From Tipula vernalis (lineage: Eukaryota > Arthropoda > Insecta > Diptera > Tipulidae), in NCBI GenBank assembly GCA_958295665.1, contig OY282560.1, positions 44,578,333 to 44,642,332 of the forward strand: 64,000 bases of DNA, written 5' to 3'. The position numbers and the translations under genes are program-made. Below are positions 55,480-64,000 of the stretch, one piece after another; within the stretch, counting starts at the first letter, position 1; each line of letters starts with the position of its first letter. Under the pieces are notes generated by a model. The model had not been told where the DNA came from, did no database searches, and saw nothing but the letters and a program-made list of their open reading frames with translations.

Positions 55480-56045
55480 TCCCAGTTAGGCGTTTCTAAC
55501 GTTTCCTTGACTGGTTTGACAACATGATACCAAGCGTTATCTTGCTACAAAATCTCCTTGTCACGTCTTCTCGCGTATTCTGGCTGTTTTTGCGCCGGCT
55601 CAATTGTTCATGGTAGCGTGTAATGGTTTCACCAAATACAGAGCATGGGCTTGGCGCCAAGAATTTTCGACTTTGCCGTCGATATTGATAGTTCGCCTGG
55701 CATGCACCATGATTGTTCGCTCTTCGGATTATAGTAGCGTATCATCCATTTTCCGTCACCCATCGCGATACGATGCAAACAACTTTTTCTTCCGGGTCTT
55801 TCAATTTGTACGGCACTCAATTTCCTAGCTTCGCTCCAATAACATTTAGACATCAAAAAATCGTTGATCGTTCAACACGTAATGATTCTGCAAGTTTTTC
55901 TTTCGTTTGACTTGTGTCTTCATCGAGTAATAATTCTACTTTCTCATCTTCAAACTATTTTGGCTGGCCTAGACGTTCATTACCTTCCGAATTAAAATCA
56001 TCTCTTTTGTAGCGTCGAAACCAGTACTCATATATTGAAATTGAT
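55480..56045 (-). pseudogene. mariner transposase fragment
   Basis: Read leftward from about 56040, several frames give a degraded N-terminal part, then RKSCLHRIAMGDGKWMIRYY (GDEKW block with Glu lost), NPKSEQSWCMPGELSISTAK, ILGAKPMLCIW, and after a frameshift PEYARRRDKEIL and QDNAWYHVVKPVKETLET (second catalytic Asp). The text ends within 20 bp of the octamer array, so the C-terminal third of the gene is missing at that junction. Divergent from the mariner fragment at 2.7 kb. Confidence 0.8.
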
Positions 56046-59000
56046 GGAGATTAATCACTATAAGTTTCTAACAAAACTAAAGCCTTAAAAATAATTTCAT
56101 AAATTCATTAAATTTGTTATAATTTTTCAAATATGACTAATCTCGAGCCGTGTAAAAAATTCTTGATATTATAAAAGCCTTAATTTAAAATTTCAAGAAA
56201 TTTTTTTAATATCAAGAGCCACTCGAGATTATATTTGAAGAATCCGTACGAATTTGATGAATTTAAGAATTATTTTTTTACAGAGGTTCTAAGAAATTTT
56301 GGAATTTCAAAATTTTTAAGAATTATGAATTTTGACCATTTTAAGGTGCCAAGAATTTCAATACAGCTTAACATAAAAAGAATATACCCCAAAGTTTGTT
56401 TTCACCTCTATAGAATATCAAAATTCTTAGAATCTTAACAATAATTTACCTCCCCAATTTCTTTAAATATACGTATATTCTTAAAACTCTAGGAATTCAG
56501 GAAATTTCGTAAATTTCTTAAAATTTGTCGATATTCTTTAAATTTATTAATTTCTTGAAAAATTTGATTCTTGGTATTTTAAAATTATTAAATATTTTGA
56601 AATTTTTGTAATTTCTGAAATTTTTAACAATCACTGGTTTATTTTTAGTTCAAAAACGTAGATGCGATATTGTTTTTGGTAACGCAAAATGTTTATTTTC
56701 TCTAAGTGCTCTGATGGATAGGCACTACATTATACCATTGATGAAACTTATCGCGATGCCTTGTACTGAAATAATGTGTTAGGTTTTAGACATCAAAGCA
56801 CCATAGTTTCCGACCAAATTAACCTTAAGCGTGAATTGAGACCTGTAGACCACCCCAATCCGTCGTAATTTGGTTTATCGTTCTTAAGAAGAAACTTCTT
56901 CAAAATCATTTATGAGTACGTCAATTAAAGAATTTCTTTTCACGATTGTTCTGTGCTTCTAATTTAGCTGGTTGCATTATATGGTTGTCATTAATTTAAG
57001 GAATGGTCAACTGCAACCCGTTTTGCTACTGAATTTTATGGATATTCAAATATTGCTTACAATATTATTAGTCTACTTTTGCCCCATCATTTTGTAGAAC
57101 CGCATTTTCTGCAGCTTCAAATAATGTACCATAATCACATAAGCAAGAGTGGAATTTTTAATTTGTAATAATTTTTTACTAAAGGAAATACCATCCAATA
57201 AAAAAATGTTACACATTTTTGAGATGATAATTGATCAACGCGTGCGGCGAGTCTATTAGACCGAATAATTCATGGGACCGTCAAACATGTTAATTGTTTT
57301 GTTTAGACAAAAGAATCAATCGTCATCTTATAAGCCTGGAATACCATATGAAATATTTATTAGTTCTTAGTACCGGAAATGAATTTGATGATAAATAAAG
57401 AAACAAAAAATCATAAAATTCCTACAATTCATCACCAATTAGCAGTTTGCAAAAAAAAGGTAATTTATCAATTAATTTCAGAAAGCTTTATGAGAGTTGT
57501 GAGCATCTTACGAAATGATCGATGTAAGTAAACAGTCATTAATAATCACTAATTAACAAATCAAACACAACTCATCTCTTTACGAACTTACACTTGTTTG
57601 TTAAGAGCATTTTGAAGACGCATTCATTTCTTAATGCCTAAACAAAAAAATTAATTTAATTTACAAAGCGCCACATTTTTCAATTAAAAATTAATTAAGA
57701 CGTAAATGTTTCTTTCTGTGCTATTTTTAGATGCACGATTGTGCGAAATTGGAAATTACTCAGCTTTCTTATGTACAACTCGCTTACAGGTAAACGCATA
57801 TTAGATCGCGGTATAAGAGAATCATGCGGGTTTCGACGATGTATAGTAGGTATACTAAAACTTGAAGCCTAATTAGCATTATTTCACATATCAAAAAACC
57901 GTGGTTTGACAGCATATGTAATTGTACATAAGAAATAATGTTTCGACATTATTCATTAAATAACTCCGCATAAACATCCAAAAAAAAATAAAATAAATAA
58001 CCAACGATATCAATGAATATTTGATTGATGTTGATAACGTTATACCGCATGCATAACAAAATTTCATCTTACGTCTCACCGAATACTCGTAAATGTGACA
58101 ACTTAAATATTTATTTGTTTACAGAGAGACAACACAAATTTTCTTATTTATTTAAATTTTATTTGTGTAAACATTCTTAGAAAAACATTTCATTGATAAA
58201 TATATTACATATGTGTCTTAGTATACTCGTAAGATACCATGGAGGTTGTATTCCATATACGAGTATGTTTATACCAAAATCATTTTGAAGATTACATTAT
58301 TTAATCGAATCTAAATCTATTTATTTATACATAATATAAGGAAATAAGATAAGAACATTATTATCTGTACGTTTATGTGTTTCGAGTTAAGTATTTGTTT
58401 ATCTGATGTTTTTATTTATACTGGAAATATTCAAATTTTCCATTTTATTACAGATTGATACACAAAGTTATTGCAATTTGTCAAATATATTAGTTTTGGA
58501 GTTTGAATAAACGGTTTACAAGTTTATTGTGCATCGCACTTTAAGAACTGAGAATTTTTTTCATTTTTTTGTGATAAAAGGCTTTCTTTTTTATCTGCCA
58601 ACCGAACCTTCAATAAAATACGTCGTAGCAACCAAGATCTATTCGGGCATGAGCAACTCTTAATCACAATAAGTGATTTGTGGAAAGGGGAAAATTTCGT
58701 AGTCGTCGCAGCTCGCTTTTTACGTCTTACCTAGTGCAGTAGCCAAATCGCGGACGTACATATTCATGCCAGCCTATAGTACTGACATGAAAGGTGGGGA
58801 TTGAAATTACATATTCAGACTTAAAATTTCCCAATCTTTTCGTATCCGATGTCAAAATAGGAGTTCCTATGAAATGACCTTCAAATGATCTTAAAAATTA
58901 ACCTGAAGGTCAAGGGCATTAATTCAGATAGATGACCCGATGGTCCTTGACAATTTTTGTCTAAACTTTTTTAGTCCTTTATATAGGAACCAACCATCCA

Positions 59001-60740
59001 CTTGTTGTATTGAACGCATACATGCGGATTCTATCTTGAACCATTGTTTCAATAGTTTATATTTTGAAACGTATTAAAATATGACGATTAAAATAAATTC
59101 TAAACAACCTTATACTTTTAAAACTCTTAAATTTGCCGAAATTCCGAAAATAATTTATGTAAAAACATTTTAAATTCTAACGAATTCTTAAAATTTTTCT
59201 ATAAATGGTAAAACTTGTAGCGAATTTAAAAATTTTACTTCTTTGAAGATTTTCTCATTTAAATAATTATTATTTGTAAAATTAAAAAAAATTGCAGAAA
59301 TCGTAAATTTTTGAAATTAATGTAAAATAGTTATTAAAGAAAGTTCGTAGCAAATTTTGAAAAGTTTGAAGCTTTAAAAAATTGTAAAACATCTTTTAGT
59401 TTTAAAATTCAGAAGATTAACCAAATTTTCTGAATTTTAAAAGCAAATTTTGAAAAGTTTGAAGCTTTAAAAAATTGTAAAACATCTTTTAGCTTTAAAA
59501 TTCATAAAATTTACCAAATTTTCTGGTTTTTAATTATTTTAATTAATTAAAATTAAATTCTACAATATTTTTAAATATGAATTTCAAACTATCTACTAAA
59601 ATGATGTAAATTTGTCAGTTCGTAAAATTTTAAAAATTCCTTAAAATTTAAAATGGATACCAATTAGTAGAAACGCTTTAAAAATTTTAAATTTTGAATT
59701 TTTTATTTTTTTTAAAAAAAATCAAAGTTCTTACTAATATCTTTAAAAATTCCAAGTTCATTTGAAGTGTCTTAAATTTTAAACTAAATGAGAGAACCCT
59801 TTATTTCTCTTTAACCAGTCAATTTTCCGACGCCATTCTATGATTTCTATTTAAAACCCATTCAACCCAAAATTCGTTTGTTTCAGTTCTTTCCCAACTA
59901 TGTGATGTCGAAAATTTAAAATATTATTTGGATGTTTTGATGTTCCAAGAACTCATTCTTATTCTGTACTTTAAATTTAATTTTTAATAATTAATAATAA
60001 ACTTCTGCATCTAGTTTAAATTTATAAGTGATCCGAAAATCGAAGGGTGGAATTTTTCAAATAATTATATTAATTAATTTTAATTTGTTTGTAATATTTG
60101 AAATTTTAGGTTTGTCCAATATTGTAAGCCGTTCAAAAATTTTACAAGTTGCTTAAAATTGGATAAAACATTGCCAAATTTTCAACAATAATTTTTAATT
60201 TTTTAAGAGCGATTTAAAAATTTTTAATATTTGTTTAAATATTATAAACAAAAAATTAAAATTGAAATTTTTGAGATTCAAGAAATGATCAAATAACTTT
60301 TTTTTTGTTTCTGGAATTTTTCAGATTTCAAATATAATTTTTGTAAAAATATTGGAAATTCAAACCGATTCAAGAAATTTTCTTGTAAATCGTTAAATTC
60401 AACTTCGCTGAAAAATTTCAAAAAATTTTAAAACTCCCCAACTTTAAAATGTCTAATAGAACAAATTGAATGCAAAACGTACTTTTTTAATTTATTTTTA
60501 TTAACGATGTTATTATTGTTAATTTTAATATTATTTCACCTCTTGCTGTACATTTTATTGAAAATGAGCTATAATATTTAACAAAAAATTAATAAAGTAA
60601 AAATTAGCGTACACAGAAATAGAGCTGTGTGAATATTGTGAAGAAGAAAAAATGTAAGAGAATTCATCTGTATTAGTTATGATTCGCTAATACTTAAATG
60701 CACAGCACATTCTGTATATATAGAATGTAAATTGTGGTAT
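56046..60740. other. long AT-rich region without genes
   Basis: Dominated by AAATTTTTAAAATT-like text, especially 56.1-56.6 and 59.0-60.5 kb. A 92-bp direct duplication starts at 59352 and 59444 (CAAATTTTGAAAAGTTTGAA). Somewhat more complex, unassigned sequence lies at 56.64-57.1 and 58.6-59.0 kb. No open frame with a recognisable domain. Confidence 0.45.
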
Positions 60741-60742
60741 AA

Positions 60743-60814
60743 CCAGTCCAGCCGCCGCGGCCTGATGAGAAGATTGATTTTTTCATAATCATAAGCTCAT
60801 CAGTTCGAAACTGG
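60743..60814 (+). ncRNA. structured hairpin, hammerhead-like core
   Basis: CTGATGAG (60762-60769) pairs perfectly with CTCATCAG (60796-60803). Inside, TGATT pairs with AATCA around a 7-nt loop; outside, CCAG (60743 or 60748) can pair with CTGG (60811-60814). A GCCGCCGCGGC palindrome-like patch sits between CCAG and CTGATGAG. The order CCAGTC, CUGAUGA, GAAA, CUGG resembles a type III hammerhead ribozyme, but stem I would start after two unpaired bases and stem II is weak. It may be just a hairpin. The strand is unknown if it is not a ribozyme. Confidence 0.35.
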
Positions 60815-60819
60815 ATTGA

Positions 60820-61640
60820 ATTCTGTTACATACTCGTATTAAAATCATATGAAAATGAGCGCATGAGGTGCAAATTGTTTGAAAAAATTTAAGAGGTTTT
60901 TATGCCTAATGGAAGCAACTTCATTATTTTTTGTTTCGATTATTTTGTTTCCATGTGTGGTTTTAGATTTAATACTAAATAATCTATTTTAATACATATC
61001 ATTACCCAAATAAAACGAGCAGAATAAGTACATTTCTGGTGTATTTGATTCACAAATTAGTGACGTGAAGACCACAAAACAAATAATTTAAAAAATAAAC
61101 AAAAATTAATTAAATTTCTCATAAAAAATTGGTTGTCAAAATTGGTTATCATCTTGTAAAAATTAATAAAAAAAATTGCACAAAATGTAAATTTCTAAAA
61201 ATCACATCTAAATTCTAAAATGTAAAATTATTCTCTAGTAGGTTTATACATTTATAAAATCGAAAAATATCTTTAATTTTAAAATTCATTAAATTGACAA
61301 AATTTTTTTGTTTATTACCATTTTAATAATTTTAGTAAAGTAAATACACAAATATTTCACTTCTGATTAAATTTGTCACTTTGCAAAATTTAAAAAAAAA
61401 ATTAAATTCAAAATCGATGCCAATCCTTAGCTTTAAAAAAATTTATATTTTAAAACACAAATAGTAAAGTCTTTTCTTCTTTCTGTTCTGCTATTATTTC
61501 TACGAGCACTAGCTGCAATTTTAAAACAATCAATAAGTTTTGTGTTTTTTTTTCATCGGATCGAGCTTTCCTTTAAATAAAAGAAGAATCGAAGTACAAA
61601 CAAATGCTAGTAGTAGAATAAAAGTAAAGACAAATAGAGG
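60820..61640. other. AT-rich spacer
   Basis: No gene seen. Confidence 0.4.
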
Positions 61641-61644
61641 AATA

Positions 61645-63560
61645 TAAAGGGCTGAAACCTCATGAAGAGGCCAGAACTTCGGTCGCTAAGCTCAACATCC
61701 AGCTTAATTTACAACTCAACCATCCAACTAAATTAACTTTAAATTGAACCCTTAACATAACCCAAAATAATTCCCCAACCGATCCAATGACTTAACCAAA
61801 AACGCTAGCTAACTAAACACTTTTACTAACCTAGCTAAACACTTAACTGCTAACCCAATTCCCAATAACCTTCCACTAACCGCCCAACTCGACCAGTAAT
61901 TAATCCCTATTCGAACCCTTCACTCATAGCTAACTCAACTGCAACTCAAACCCGATTCAACCCTAACTTGACCTCAACTTTATTTTTTATTTTTTATACC
62001 CTAAACTCAACCACAACTCAACCTTAACTCAACCTTCAACTCAATCTCAATTCAACCCTTAAATCAACCCCAAACTCAAGGTTCAACATAAACCCGAAAT
62101 CAACACGGTTCGAAAACTATGCGCCTTTAAACTCAACTTAATCTAATCTCGCCCGCAACCCCCGACCCAATCCCCAAATAAATCCTCAACTGAACCGTAT
62201 CGCTCAATAAACCCCAATTCCGAAATCAACTCGATTGGAAAGCTACATGCATGTATAAACTCAACTCAAATCAACTCAATCTAATCTCCCACTAAACGCT
62301 CAACTCGACCCCTAATTAATCCCTATTCGAACCCTCACTCATATCTAACTTTAACTGCAACTCGAATTCTATTCAATCCTAACTCGACCTCAACTTTATT
62401 TTTTATTTTTATTTTTATTTATTTAGTTCAACTCAATCGAACCCTTAACTCAACCACAATTCAACCTCAACTCAACCTTCAACTCAATCTCAATTCAATC
62501 CTTAACTCAACCCCAAACTTAACGTTCAACACAAACCCTAAATCAACACGGTTCAAAAACTATATGCGTTCATAAACTCAACTTAATCTAATCTCGCCCG
62601 CAACTCCCGACCCAATTCCCAAATATGTCCTCAACTGAACCGCATCGCTCAATAAAACCCAATTCCGAAATCAACTCGATTCGAAAGCTACATGCATGTA
62701 TAAACTAAACTCAAATCAACTCAATCTAACCTCCCACTAAACGCCCAACTCGACCCCTAATTAATCCCTATCACCTCACTCACATCTAACTCAACTGAAG
62801 GATTCTATTCAATCCTAACTCGACCACAACTGTATTTTTTATTTTCATTTTTATTTATTTAGTTCAACTCAATCGAACCCTTATCTCAACAACAACTCAA
62901 TCTTCAACTCAACCTTCAACTCAACCTTCAACTCAACCTTCAACTCAATCTCTATTCAACCCTTAACTCAACCCCAAACTCAACGTTCAACATAAACCAG
63001 AAATCAACATGGTTCGAAAACTATTTGCGTTCATAAACTCAACTTAATCTAATCTCGCCCGCATCCCCCGGCCCAATCCCTAAATAAATCCTCAACTAAA
63101 CCGTATCGCTCAATAAAACCCAATTCCGAAATCAACTCGATTGGAAAGCTACATGCATGTATAAACTCAACTCAAATCAACTCAATCTAACCTCCCACTA
63201 AACGCTCAACTCGACCCCTAATTAATCCCTATCACATCACTCACATCTAACTCAACTGCAACTCGAAACCCTATTCAATACTAACTCGACCTCAACTTTA
63301 TTTTTTATTTTTATTTTTATTTATTTAGTTCAACTCAATCGAACCCTTAACTCAACAACAACTCAACCTCAACTCAACCTTCAACTCAATCTCAATTCAA
63401 CCCTTAATACAACGTTCAACACAAACCCGAAATCAACACGGTTCGAAAGCTATATGCGTTCATAAACTCAACTTAATCTAATCTCGCCTGCAATCCTCGG
63501 CCCAATTCCCAAATAAATCCTCAACTAAACCGTATCGCTCAAACCCAACTCAACACTCTA
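61645..63560. repeat. 450-bp satellite-like tandem repeat with CAACTCAACC vocabulary
   Basis: After a header shared with 33.55 kb, about four units follow. AGCTACATGCATGTATAAAC recurs at 62241, 62686 and 63147 (periods 445 and 461 bp). CTAATCTCGCCCGCA-like text recurs near 62140, 62590, 63050 and 63480. Each unit also has TTTATTTATTTAGTTCAACT or a shorter T/A tract. The last copy is incomplete. No coding potential. Confidence 0.85.
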
Positions 63561-64000
63561 CTGTACAACTCAATCCTCAACGCAACCCTGAACTAAACGC
63601 CTAACTCAATCCTCAAATCAACACTGTTCAAAAAATTATATCCATATATAAACTCAACGCAGAACAAGACAAGCTAAAAAAAGTCCGAAAAAATACATGC
63701 GTAACCAACAACTCTCCCCAAATAAATTCGCAACTGGACCCATCAATGAAGCTCAACTCAATCCTAATTCAACTCTATCCCTCTATGTAACATTATGTCA
63801 TTAACATCAATAGGGTGGCGAGATGAACGACAGGCGTAACGTTTGTTAGACATTTGTCATTTACCAAACTTATATCTAAACATTGATCGATTTAATTATA
63901 TGTTTCTCTTTTAGTCCATCATCTGGACCAATGAAATAATAGATGAAAAGATATTATTCATATTATACTTCAGCTACGTTAAATGTAACCTTCAAATATC
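63561..64000. other. right edge, repeat tail and spacer
   Basis: CAACTC-type words fade out by about 63785. The remainder is AT-rich with no gene. Confidence 0.5.

Noticed and set aside
60748..60820. tRNA-like reading of the 60.75-kb hairpin (7-nt loop on a TGATT/AATCA stem and a GTTCGAAAC T-loop-like motif)
   Set aside because: No acceptor stem or D-arm pairing can be made around it.

Overview
The window is AT-rich, intron-bearing insect DNA, most likely from a dipteran. The clues are arthropod core-promoter signals (TCAGT initiators), GT-AG introns, AATAAA signals, PIF/Harbinger, mariner and other Tc1/mariner-type transposons, Ty3/Gypsy remnants, and a LOA/R1-like LINE with an AACCTAACC-type tail. 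I see no prokaryotic gene organisation, and nothing that fixes the species.

Only two loci look like intact host protein genes, and they are paralogues. Gene 1 (+; about 10.77-12.01 kb) encodes a 166-residue secreted precursor. Gene 2 (-; about 51.43-41.81 kb) encodes a 181-residue one. They face each other across about 30 kb. They share signal peptides, a central block, a furin-type R-x-[KR]-R site, a basic C-terminal peptide ending EHFRY, and also the core promoter, the non-coding first exon, the splice donor and both ends of intron 1. That intron is 572 bp in gene 1 and about 8.75 kb in gene 2. Most of the extra length is a degenerate TTGATTGGAT-type repeat (44.2-50.96 kb).

Most of the rest is transposon wreckage and tandem repeats. 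From 0.12 to 6.68 kb lies a Harbinger element with matching TAA duplications; its two genes are scrambled and it carries mariner, DD41D-type and Gypsy fragments. A minus-strand Gypsy fragment (7.09-9.0 kb) follows, then gene 1, a small MITE, an inverted minisatellite and a broken Gypsy with one LTR (13.84-18.2 kb). Next come a second Gypsy remnant and several Tc1/mariner-like elements (18.9-22.9 kb), a U6-like RNA (25.7 kb), a large (AAAAGTTT)n array (26.5-29.4 kb) and a LINE 3' end (30.4-31.6 kb). Then follow a DD41D-type element inserted in a CCATCATA-type array (34.1-35.3 kb), a 145-bp tandem repeat (36.2-37.4 kb) and a second Harbinger (37.76-40.47 kb).

Right of gene 2 lie an (ACAATTTT)n array joined to a mariner fragment (54.7-56.0 kb), about 5 kb of featureless AT-rich DNA with one structured hairpin (60.74-60.81 kb), and a 450-bp satellite-like repeat (61.9-63.6 kb). 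Every transposase and polymerase gene I could read is broken. The strongest leads are the paralogous secreted precursors with contrasting intron sizes, and a 257-bp MITE whose empty site is preserved in a neighbouring duplicated copy.
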